DNA of 64,000 nt, taken from Puffinus mauretanicus. Taxonomy: Eukaryota > Chordata > Aves > Procellariiformes > Procellariidae. Shown here piece after piece: positions 1 through 12,000 of the stretch (positions are counted from its first letter, which is position 1; each line of letters opens with the position of its first letter). The notes under the pieces were generated by a model that had not been told where the DNA came from, made no database searches, and saw nothing but the letters and a program-made list of their open reading frames with translations. The stretch covers positions 124,001 to 188,000 of the forward strand of contig JAJKFH010003970.1 of NCBI GenBank assembly GCA_023333565.1, given 5' to 3'. The position numbers and the translations under genes are program-made.

Positions 1-570
1 AGCTTGTCACGGGCAAGCCTGATATTATTCCCCTCCCCCTTCAAGTCTAGTTTAAAAGTTGTCAGTGAGCCCCCCTAGCTCGTGAGCAAAGACCTTCTTC
101 ACCCTTTGAGAAAGGTGAATCCCATCTGACGCCAGCAGACCTGGTGCTGTGTAGTCCATCCCTTTATTGAAAAACCCAAAATTGTAGTGGTAGCACTAGT
201 CACGGAGCCATGTATTTATAGACTGGGTCCATCTGTTTCTTCCACTGTTGCTGCCCGCAACTGGAAGGATAGAGGAAAAAATTACCTGTGCTCCAGATTC
301 CCTTACCAACCGTCCCAAGGCCCTGAAGTCTCTTTTGATTGCCCTTGGACTATGTGTTGCGGCTTCATCACCACCCACATGGAAAAGCAATAATGGGTAA
401 TAGTCCAAGGGCTGTACCAGGCTAGGAAGTTTCCTAGTGATGTCCTTAACCTGGGCCCCAGGGAGGCAGCAGATTTCTGTAAGAGGAGGGTCTGTCTGGC
501 ATATTGGACCCTCTGTTCCCCTCAAAACAACTGTAACCTGTCTTCTTCCTCATCCAGTAATTCAAATGTT
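1..570 (-). mobile_element. CR1-type LINE, decayed ORF1 esterase-like fragment
   Basis: Minus-strand translation matches the C-terminal half of the ORF1 protein that I know from avian CR1 LINEs, whose ORF1 carries an SGNH/esterase-like domain: LRGTEGPIC, EICCLPGAQVKDITRKLP, AIKRDFRALGRLVRESGAQV and, past an in-frame TAG near 203-205, GLLASDGIHLSQRVKKVF. The frame ends at a TAA at 52-54. The GDS block normally found just before LLRGTE seems to be missing. It is dead: an internal stop, a lost catalytic block and 5' truncation near 570. The element continues beyond the left window edge, where ORF2 might follow. Confidence 0.62.
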
Positions 571-2730
571 TTTCTGAATCCTAAATTGTGTTTTAGGCTG
601 CTATAACTGAATTTGGAAGCAGGTATGTTTGCATGGGAGGGACAACATGCCAGAGGGAGGAAATGATATCATTTAGCAATCACTAAGATAATAGGAATTA
701 TTTAATTTTAGCATGCAGTTAAGCTCCAAATGGAGAACATAAATATAATCGACTTCATAAATCTCTACACATATGCACATCTCTAGGGAAAACAAATAGA
801 TTTACCATTTATAAAAATAAATGTCTTCCTGTCTCCAAATAGTAATTGATCTTGTAAATAATTAAAAAAAAAAAATCACTCGTTACAGGGAGTTGTGTAG
901 CATATGGAAATGTCACAGTGTAGCAAAACACTGAGGTGGAAAAGATGTTGCAAGCAAAAAAGCTGTCTGGTATGGTTTGAGAAAGGAGGCCTTCTCTAAA
1001 AAACCTGTCCACTTGAGCAGAGAAGGACCCTGGCTCACAGCCTGACAGCACTCTCTCCACAGACCACAGAGCTGCCGTGTCCTGCCCAAGAAACCGCTCC
1101 ACTGAACTTCTGTATCGCTGGGTCTAACAGGCTGCGGGTGCCCATGAAGGCAAGGTGCTGACAAAACACAGTGGTGGCACACAGAGGTGCCAGGAGGGCG
1201 TATGTTGTCTTGTAAGGCTCCTGGAAACCCAAAATGTTCAGCTGGAGGATGAATACAGGTGTCTAACTTCCCATTATCCTCAATGGAGATTTACTCAGTG
1301 CAGCCAGGGGTTCAGCTCAGCCTGACACAGAGAAGTAGTGTGAGCTCAGCTGAACTGCTCGCTGTGCTTGGGTACTGCAGTGACTACATCTCCTGCAGCT
1401 GCAAAGGGAGCTTAGATATGTCCTGCACATGCAGAGACCAACAGCATCACGGCGTAGCAGAGAGGAAAAACACAGAGGGATCACACATACAATTACATCA
1501 TATATAATACACTCACATGAGGCTATTTCTTTAATACCAATACAGAATATATTGTGCTGCTGGCTGGGTTTTAATAGTTTGCTATGTTTTTTTAACTATA
1601 AATTAAAGGTTAAGCATGATGGAAGGAGTCAGGGGGAATGCGAGACAAAGTGACCTGGGGGCCTGCTCCTGCCCCAGGCAATGAGAGATCCTGTCTTCTT
1701 CCACGCTCTAAACCCAGGAAGAGCTGAGGCTGCTCTGCTACCAGTCTGCTGCTCCTGGCCTTCCTGGAGCATTCATGTCTGTCTCCATATGCTCTTTTGT
1801 ATATAGCCTATAAGCCGCTGCCCACTTCTCCCTAAGCAGCAACATACAGGAGTGTCAATCTCCTTAATTTCTCCTTTAACTGCCACTTAAAAATCCTATA
1901 GTTGATGTATATTTACATCACTTGAACCCCTCCGTTCATGTCTCTATGAATGCCAGCATCTCACTTCCTGAAAATACTCCATTTTGTTCCCTAGTAAACT
2001 GGATTTTCAATGAGCAAATCAAAATGTATTTTTATTATCACCCAAAGCAGCAATGTGAAGAGGCCACAAAGGATTGTAAGTATCCTACCATATCATAAAT
2101 ACTGCAACAAACTCCAGTAGTATAACCATAATGAAACAGGGCCTCTGCCCACTAGGTAGGTTATACAACGAGCTCAGAAGGTCACTTTGTTCAGCCTACT
2201 TCAGGTCTTCAAACTCACCATAGCCTGACTGCCATCACCTGTGCCAGGGCCTTCAGTGCTCTGCAAAATTTGCATAGATGTTTCCTCACCATGTTTACTG
2301 TGTGATTGCATTATCTCATCAGCATCCTGTAGAGAGAGAGGCAACAGTGGAAGTATGTGTACCATTATTGCCTTGTTGTGCTAGAGAAGCCTCAAAGGGT
2401 AGCAGCCACTCAACCTATAGTGGTCCTGGTCCAAGAGTATTCACAAAAAGAAGTTCTCTCATGCCTGTAACATTGATATACAGAAACTAACAACTGCAGT
2501 TATCACAACATTATCGATGAAGAACAGAGCAGAATACCACCGAAATTGTACCCAATTGGATGTTTTAGATGCTGATCTTCTCATGTACAAAGAGAACTTC
2601 TTCCACAAATCATCCCCCAACAAAATGCACATTTTACAGCCTTTCCAGGAATTAGTGAAACAAATTACTTCTACCAAATGTGCATTTCTATCTTCGGGGT
2701 TTTTGTCAGGCTAGAAGAAATTAATATAGA
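571..2730. other. Intronic sequence without recognisable genes
   Basis: Part of the SYNE2 intron downstream of exon 38. Only short open frames are seen, none resembling a known protein. The stretch around 1000-1250 is GC-richer and might be an old repeat, but I cannot name it. Confidence 0.5.
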
Positions 2731-2782
2731 TTCATAGAATCATTTAGGTTGGAAAAGACCCTTAAGATCATTGAGTCCAATA
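2730..2782 (-). mobile_element. CR1 3'-end scrap
   Basis: The plus strand reads ttcatagaatcatttagg, then gttggaaaagaccctta and ATCATTGAGTCCAA. This is the complement of the last ~50 bp of avian CR1 (compare 13010-13070). It is an extremely 5'-truncated copy on the minus strand, with one tail unit. Confidence 0.8.
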
Positions 2783-2977
2783 TGCGCAACAGGAAAAGAG
2801 ATTTTAAACGACAAGATTTAGTGTGATATGGAAGATGGAGGATCTGAACACGGCCATCATGACCTGCATTTCTACAGTTCTCTTGCTTTGCAGACTTCAG
2901 CAATACCTAAGACTTGTGCAGATCCTTTCCACAAAGATGAGTTCCCATCCCCGTGGAGATAAACTTGAGTGCATTAC

Positions 2978-3097
2978 CTGAACAATGCCATCCGACAAGG
3001 TACCAGAAGACCAGGAAGTTGCACTGTCTTCCTTGGGCCTTTCATCATCTCTTTCTGAAGGCCAAAAGCTTGCATCTTTCTCGGTGGCCGTACTTCC
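2978..3097 (-). CDS. SYNE2: SYNE2 exon 38 of window (short, Ser/Asp-rich)
   Basis: 120 nt, phase 0 to 0: [18 protein letters not shown] then [13 protein letters not shown], followed by a good donor (CAG|GTAATG). The acceptor (ctttcaaag) is weak. An in-frame stop 9-12 nt upstream limits how far the exon can extend. A stronger acceptor with exon end 3054 would give a 77-nt exon in another, less protein-like frame. Phase agreement with exon 37 supports the call. Confidence 0.58.
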
Positions 3098-6000
3098 CTT
3101 TGAAAGCAGTTACAGCTCAGCATTAGCTTGTGAACAAGAAGCTCAGATATTCCTTCAGGCAATGTAAATTACTGCAAACCCGTAGTAACACTTTGCTCTA
3201 TTTCTGCCTTGTTTATCTATTTTTATTGTGTTTCCCGAATCCCACCTCTTCCCTTGGTCTATAGCTCTGCTGCAAGATCAATGGCAGCTGGATGACACTG
3301 ATAGTTTTCTCTAGAGACCTCAGAGTATCCTCATTTTTTTCACACTATTTAAAAAAAAAAACAACAAACAACAAGAAACAATCTTTCTCCTGTTCTGTCC
3401 CCTAAAAAGGCCTGTAGGTAAAGAAAACTGCACCAACGAAGGTGCAGAATCAGAAACCTTGAAACCGAAGTGCTTGGATCCGAGTAGTAAGACACCACCT
3501 CTATCCAAGCCGTTTGGATTTCTTCGTATTGTCTAGCCATGGAGTTTCATCCTTGCCTAGCCTAAAGCAATTCCTCCAATACTCTATCAACTCTTTGCCA
3601 CATTTCCTTTTGATTGTTGTTGCAAGGATGCAGCAAAAAAGCTAATTAATATCCATAGCAAGGACTTCAGACAAATGGACATACTTTAAAACTTGGTTGA
3701 GGCCACAGTCCCTCCCAGGAGATGCAGATGACAGTAGCTGGTCACTACCAGTCTAGGCAGTCTGTGAGCTGCTGCGCAACCGGGTAGCTAGGCTACAAGC
3801 TCACCAGCACTTCTGCACATTTCTGATTTCATTCGAATACATCTCGTTTAGTCCCTAGGGTGCAGGAAAGTGTGCAGAAACTTTCATGGATTGTTTTTTT
3901 CTTTTTTCAAAAGGTATTAACTTTCTCATGAAACTTTACTCCCAGCTTTGCTCATCTGCAGCTCACCTGGGCATTCAGACTCCCCAGATTCAGAGCAACC
4001 TGTTGAGCAGTGTGTCCCAGTTTCTCCCATTCTCCCAGAAATCTCTCCTATCTTAACTTTATTCCCAATAGTCTGATCATGTCCTTTTTTTCTTAAGCTC
4101 AAACATATAAATCATTTTGGTTGTTTCTTTTAAGTTTTAGTACTTCAGAGGCTGTCTAATTCTTTCTGAAGCCCACCCCCACATATGAACATTGGTATTT
4201 AGGCCCATATTTTGCCACTAACACTTCCATAAAGGGGGAATTACTGTATAAGCAATCCCACCAAAAACAGGAGCACACATTACAGAATGAGGTGCTGTGT
4301 AATATTGGTATTGTAATATCGGTAGGCTGGCTCGAGTGCAATTTCTTAGTATCCTGCAGTGATAACAAATATTTCATTTTGTTCTGAAGTATTTTGGATG
4401 ACACATTTTTCATAATTTGTCTTGTACCAAAATCTTCTATCTTACATATACAGCTGTATATATAAGATATATACTGAAGTTACCTTGCTGTGGAAAGAAC
4501 AGTCTTCTGATTCTTCATCTAAGGAAGGCAGAAGAGACATCATTCCTCTTTTTTTCAACTACAAAAATATACACAAAGAGACAGCCCAATTATTCATGAC
4601 AAGAACAGTAAAAGCCTCTTCTTTTCTGCCTGCAACCAAAAGAAAGTTACCACTTTGGGTCCACTTTTGGAGAAGCACTGAATATCTGCCACCCTACATT
4701 AAAGTAATTGAAAGCTGCAGGTACTAAGCACCTCTGAAAATTGGGACTTTTCTCTCTGCTGTAATGTTTCAACATCACAGCTATAATCAGGACAAATTTA
4801 ATTTTGCTGCATGAAAACAATTTACCAAAAATCCCAGAACAACTGATGAACAACAAAACTACACATGGAGCATTTTGCTGTTGATTGCTTGATGCAAAGT
4901 TCATGTTGCATCTGCTCATGCTAAAAGATAATCAGAGGCACACCTTTCTCCCGCCTTCTCCAAGACATGCATCATACTCAGTCCTTCTGGGACCATTCGG
5001 AAGCATACAAAAAGGGAGGAGAAATAGTATTGATTCACAGCTGCAGGGGTGCTCACCTCTCACATGCCACTCCTCCTGGAGGAAGAAGGGTTATTTACCT
5101 TCCCTCTTCGGCTCTCAGGTAGGTGATCACAATGTGGTGCTCCACTTACCTTCTGACCAGAAACATCAGTCCCAATCAAGTCACTTTGTGCTAATACAGC
5201 GGCTGTGGGTTCATCTCCTGATTCAGGCACTTCTTGCTGTAAGCGCTGGTGAAGCTCAGACATTGAATTCTTCATTCCAGTAAGGATATCTTCCTTTCTT
5301 TGGCACAGCTTTATGATTTCTTCTTTTACAGCTTCCATTTCTCCCTAAGGAGCAACAACATCTGTAAGCATCCATTTTTCTTATTTAACCAAACAGTAAT
5401 GTAACAGGTAATACCAATGATGCGTCTTACTGGGACTGGGGCTATTTCCCCTTTTTCCTTTTTCAGGGCATTGGGACAGTTCCCCATTGTCAGTGCAGGT
5501 GATGTCCAGATACATGCAAAACAGCAGCAACAAGTTCAGCTCAGGACAGCACTTGCTATCTGTAACGCAGAAGTTGGTAGTCTGGAAGGAAATGCGAAAG
5601 GCTGCATAACTAATTCTAACTAGGTCCTGCATAGCCATGGGAATATGAGTTTCCTTCGGGACAGAGGGAATGCAGCTGGGTTACATTACTCTGTGTGTCA
5701 GAGTAGGCGATGTTACTTCCAACTACCTTTTCTGGAAACCTGACACAAAACATTTGGGATAGCCTTGATGAGGGCAAAGACAGCAATAAGCCTTCTTTGC
5801 TGAAGCTGGCCTAAAAGAAGCAAACAAACTATTCGGTGGGTTTTAGTGACATGGTTAGGGCCAAAACTATCCCATGTCTTTGAATGTGATATTGGGAGCA
5901 ATGGTTCCCAACAAAGTACAAGGAAAATATTCAATGTTCTGCAGGGATTAAACAATAATCCAAGTAACTCTGCACTAACAAAGGGGGAAATAAATCTGCC

Positions 6001-9000
6001 TCGGTCTCCTCCCTGGCCATGACTATTGCTCTAGCTGGTGTTCTGTCCTTAGAACTTTCTGCTAGGCCTTTCCTTACCACCCAGTCTCCAGGTGAGCAAA
6101 GAAATCACAACAAATAACAGAGTAAGATAGGGCAAGGAATAAAATGCCCTACTCCCTTCATTACTGAAAGTGCTAAAGCTCTTTGAAGCATTGATGCTTG
6201 CTCAGAAAACTGGAACGTGGCTAAATATCCCACTGCACACTGGGCTCAATCCATCAGAGCAAGCTTTGACGCTAGGCTTGAAATAAGAACAGCATTGATT
6301 CCACACCATGCTCTATCATGGTGTGAATAATACTATGCAAATAATAATTTGTGATAGATGAAAGCAGTAAGACTGCCAGTGCTGTCTCGACTACACTTTC
6401 TTCTGTTAATAACGCTAGCGTGGCTGCATGTCAGGGAAGGTGGAGGCAGGAACTCCAGCAAATTTTCAAAGGACATGGGAACTCTACTCAGACAAGGATG
6501 TTTTTTTCCTTTTGTACAGTCAAAAACACAAAGTAGAATCTTCCAAAGGTAGAGGCAAGAAAAAGTCATTGGAATGAATAAACAGCCATCCATGATAATT
6601 TGGCATATTTTTATAAATGTCCACTAAGAACAGTATTTCTATTTGTTTCACTGCAGGAGAAGACTTTACAGCATACATTTACCAGCTGCTGTTTTGCAAA
6701 CTTAACTAGCCAAAAACCTCCTCAGAAACCGAATCTTTATTAACATCACTTCTTCATCTGAAGCCCCTCAATAAGATGGGCAATTCCATTGCCCACTTCT
6801 ATTCATGAAATGCTACAATTGTGAAACAGGTTTTCTTCTAAAACAAGAGCTATTAAACAAAGTCCTACACTCAAAGACAAAAACAAGTAAGAATCAGGAA
6901 ATGAGTCATGCTTAGTACTAGCATCAAGCCTCCAACATCCAACCACCTGAAAGCAGAGCAGCTATGTACTTAGGAGCCTACCGAGTGATTATAGTTATTA
7001 GGCAAGTACAATCTATGTGTATTAACTTTATTGTGACTGACTGCAAAAAGCCGAGCATTTCAGAGGCACTTTATAAATAGTTATTACACTTAATTAGTCA
7101 TTTCCTGCCTTCTGCAGTGCTGTCCTTAAAACACATCTTATTTTTGCATTAAATAATCAATTCATCCATTACAGAAAGCAGCCGACAGCAGGGAGAAAAG
7201 CAACACATGTTTATCAGTTGATGAAAACACAGTGTGGCAGTGAGGACAAGGAAAGGAGTCTATAGAATCTAACCCTAACTAGAATCACCAAAAGTGCCAT
7301 TGCACGGTCAGTGATCAGAAACAGACTCAATTCCCTCCTTATGCACTATCCCAAGCTGCTACCTCAGCAACATTAGCAGGATGTTGAGCACAGGCAAGCT
7401 ATCAGTGCTGCATATTGTTTCACCAAAACAGCTGTCAGCTGTCATGAAAACAGCACTCTAAATTTTCCTTACAAGTTGATATAGGTACAAATGACACATC
7501 AAAGTCAATAAGGAATATATTATGAAAGATATACCCAGCTTGCAAACTAATATTAATTGTAGTATCTCTTGGTATATGTCAACTTACGTATGCGTAGTCA
7601 CACCATGGCATTCAATTGCCTGCTTGACTGTGGTGGGAAGGGGAAGCACACTGCTCCTTCTCAGTGCTCTGCTTTGTCATGATTACTGTTAGTCAGGACA
7701 CTATTAGGACACTGTTAATAACAGACATGAGAGAGAAAACAATGAAACCCACCTCTGGACAGTGAGTCTTCTGAGCCAGTGGTTGATCTTCATGTGATAT
7801 TTCTACCAAGTGGTTCTTTAAGAATTGTTTCAACTTTTCAATTTCTTGCTCACATTCTTCTGTTTTCTTTACAGCTTCCTGAGAAATAGTAATTCTCATA
7901 AATAATTTTGAATTAACTAGTACAGAAACAAACGAGTCAGTAATGCAACAAACTTATACTGAAGAAGCCTCCTTTGCACCTCTAGTCACACGTAAAAGAA
8001 ACTGTGTTAGTCCTGCTAACTTTGCACAACCCTATCCTCATGAAGTTTATTATTCACTTGCTAAAGACAAACAAACTGCTCTATCCATAAGCCAAAGTAT
8101 GGTGGGGTATTCTGCCTAGGAGCACATCTTTGCTTACTGCAGAGTAGAGCTATGAATTTGGCTATGAAATGCAAATGGAGCATATTTAATTGCATTCACT
8201 ACAATTTAGAATAGGTTGAAAAAAAAAGAGAAATTACAGGGTTTCATATCAAGTTAGAAAGCCTACCTGTTTTTTATTGGTGCTCAGGTCTTTACTGCCA
8301 GCTAGTTCTGCACTGACCAAAAATGAACTGTGCTGTACACCAGGCAGACACTGCAGCTCAGAGGATAAGCCAACCACAGTATCTGACAATTTGAATACCT
8401 CCTATAAAAATGATAAGTATTTCCACCTTGTGTGAGCTTCCTCTTTTTACATGACTTACAGGAAAACATATTATATGTTATAAACAGCCAAATTCACTTT
8501 TTCTCATTTGACAGTGACAGCAAAATCTCATCAACCCCCATGCTTTACTGTTCACGCAGAAATCAGCAATCTCCCCACACACATTGCTCATGTTTGTCAG
8601 CCACAGCCTGTCACGATGTCTCAGGTAATTAAGAAATTGTACATCTACAAATCAGAATATTTTGTGAAAACATTTAATTTGCAGAACATTTAGTGGCTTT
8701 GTGTTTTCCGACTCGTGGGCTGAGAACCAAAGAATATCTAATGACTGTTCCTCAGGTGTCTGCAAAAGGTACTGAAAAAAATGCAGCCTATTGTCAACAG
8801 GCTTGAACTTTCTCTGCTGACAGCAGCCCCTGAACAGCCTGACAGGTTGAAAAATCTCTCTGCAAAGCGTGCACAAACTCTGCCTTTCAGAGCAAAGAGT
8901 CTCTCCTACTATGAACAGTTTCTTTAGTCACTTCCTCACAGTAGTACTCCCTCTCAATAAAACACAAACTAGTAAGGTTCTGAGTGATTTTTTTTTTTTT

Positions 9001-12000
9001 TTACTTACAGGTTTTAAATGGAAGAAAAAACTATTTTCCCCACTTAAAAAAAAAAGCCAAATTGGAGACGAAGATATTTAATTGTGGACTGTAATATTAA
9101 CGTCATAGCTAAAGAATCAGAGGAGGAAAAAAAGAGTAGGTCTTCTCCTGCTGTTTTAAGGAGAAACTGAAAGTTCTTCTACGGGAGAGATTCTCTTACC
9201 CATACCTTCACTTCCACATGAACAGGACTGTTTAGTAATAGGTAAAATGCGTCCTCCCTCAAGTTCCTTGACTAACTAAAGAATATGAATACTCTGTATA
9301 GAGACTCCAGTGTCTTCTCTCACAGGCCAATATGTGAATATAGCCACTTGCCTGAAGATAACTCATGTAATTCCCTGCCTTCCACTGCGTGGCAAAAAAT
9401 CTTATTTTATCCTTTTCCTAATATAACATAAATTATGCCATATATATATGTGGGACTGTGTCTCTTCCTAGAAGTGTTGCCTCTTTTTTGAGTTATTTTC
9501 TGCTTAACGTTTGCCCTTTACTTTTCATATTGTGGTAATACTAAAAGACGTACCCATGGAAAAGGCCCACCTGCTGTAGTGTACGTGCAGGCAGGCATTG
9601 TATTTGTTATGGAAGAGCTTACTAAAAATGAGCACAGTAAATCATCAAATATGCAAATACTGCCACACTCTTGCACAAAAAACCTGTAGAAGCAGCTGTA
9701 GCTTCCAGCTCCTCTTCCTGATGACATTATTTAGGTAGTGACAGGTGTGGTACTTGACAGGCCATAATAAAAAACAGAGGGCAACATTCAGCACAGATCT
9801 AAGTCACCTAAAATCTTGCCCCAAAGCATTTACACTACCTATTACAGGTTTTGTTTCTGTTATACTTCTTCAGGTGTTACACTGCAACTTAATTATACAA
9901 AAGTTACTAGTGCAATATCCTATTGCATCACCGATAGCAAAATACGGGCTAACACATCCAAACACTAAAATTTCAAAACTAATCCTCAGGAAAAAAAAAA
10001 CCTATGTATATATTTGTACAGGAAGCTTGCCTCTCATTTGCTTTCCCCTCTATCAGGATACTTACTGTCTTTCTAATGCAGCACTCAAAATGCCATCCTT
10101 TACTAGCTTTATCCTTTGTTATGTCTTAGCTGGTGATAGACTTGTATCTTGTACTGCTGCTTTCAACACATTCCACAGGACTGGAAAATCTTTTTTGCAC
10201 AGTTTGATATCCTAGCTGCCAAGAATTGCAATTTTTCAAATCTGTTTTCTCACAGAGAAATTTCACTCAGCTACAGATTGTTGGATGCCTCTAAGATAAA
10301 GGCGGATGCTGAGTAAAAAAGGTTACAGCTGTTTCGAAAAGGAGGAAAATCTAAACCTTGACCTAATGCTCCACATAAACCAGTTAGAAGTCTCATGATA
10401 ACACTTTATAATTGCAAAGCACGCTGTTTCTGACAGTTTTAAAGTGTTTTGAAAATTCTCGAGCATTTAATCTGGTAACTCTCTGAAAAAGGTACGTTTT
10501 ACCACATCCATTTTTCAGACATAAGAAATTGTATGGACTGAAAAAAAAAAGATCGTAGGGTTCATATGGATCTCACATAGTCATTGCTTTTTTCTAAACT
10601 CCAAGCATGCATCAGTCATGTAGCACGTTTGAGTTTTTCTCTTGGTGTGGTGCTCTTAATTTCACAAACTGAAAATCAAAGATGGACATTCACGTTTTAG
10701 CTGCCACTTGTGTCTGCCTGGCCTCCGAAATGCCCAGTAAGAAGTTAGATGTTCTAAAGCATTCTGCTTTACTGTAATAGGTTTGGAAAACCAAACCAGC
10801 AAAGATACTGCATCATTTTTCTAGGTGCTGCTATCATCCTGCCGAGAAATGGATGGGTCACATGAGAATTTTCATACCTCTGTTGATGTGGGAACATGTA
10901 TAATCGAACTCCAGATTGCCTCCAAGTATATCTACCCCGGGCAATGGAGAATGACACAGATATCCCTGAATTAAAACCTTCCTGAGATGGTACAACCACA
11001 TTGCTCATTGAAGTGCTGCAGAGATACTATTTCAGGTTTGCAGCCAGCATAGCTGTTTCATAATTCATACTGCCCATGAGTTAACGCTCACTGACCCCAC
11101 CGGCACTGCCTTCTCCTACAGCCGTGTGTCACACCGATGCTGTTATATCACTTCTGTTTCCAAACCTGGTCTGGCCAACAGCATCTCCAAGCCCCCTGTC
11201 ACATGCTCGCTTATGCAGACACATCCTTGCATGGGACCTTCTGAGGGCAGGAGTGGGCCTGCCTCAAAACAATGAATTAACCAAGCGACGGTGGTAAAAA
11301 ATGGTCACTTTCCTGGCTTACTGATTTGGGAAGATCATCTTTAGTAAAAGACTTTCTGCTATTAATTGTCAGCAATTTCTATCTAATGGCTGTCAACAAA
11401 GAATTTTCATGTTCAAGATACATTTAAGGACTTGAACATTGCAGATGTGAGCACCTGCATATAACACTTCAATAATCAGTTGTGCAAACCTAGGTCATAA
11501 GACACTTGGGCCTTCATTTCTTCTACAATATGCTAAAACATATGGTGTCAGTTGTGACCGAATTGGAAAACTGAAATGAATTTCAAGACTATTCAGCGTG
11601 CCTTGTTGTAGTATCAAATTACACAGGAAAAAAACAGAACAAAAAAAATCCCCAAACCATTAGATTTAGAAGATAAAGTAGATGAACTATATGCCTGTAA
11701 AAACAATATTGTCTAGTGATCAAAATTATTCTAAAATAAAGGTGGTTTAGGTGACAGTAAAAAAAAAAAAATCAATTACCTCCAGTAGGTTGTTTTGTTC
11801 CTTAGTAATTTTTTCTAATTTCTTCAATTCTCTCAAGAGTTTTCTTGCTCTTTGGAAGACTGAGAAAGGTTGCATTTCTACCCCTGGTAGCCGAAGTGCT
11901 TCTTCATAGGACTGTATACGAACAATGGTCTTCTGCATGGGACCAACATGGTCGAGTATAACCTATTAGGATACAAGTTAGTGAAAATCCATGGTGAGGT

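Noticed and set aside
9745..10215. 156-codon open frame on the plus strand
   Set aside because: No recognisable motif, irregular composition, inside an intron; consistent with chance.
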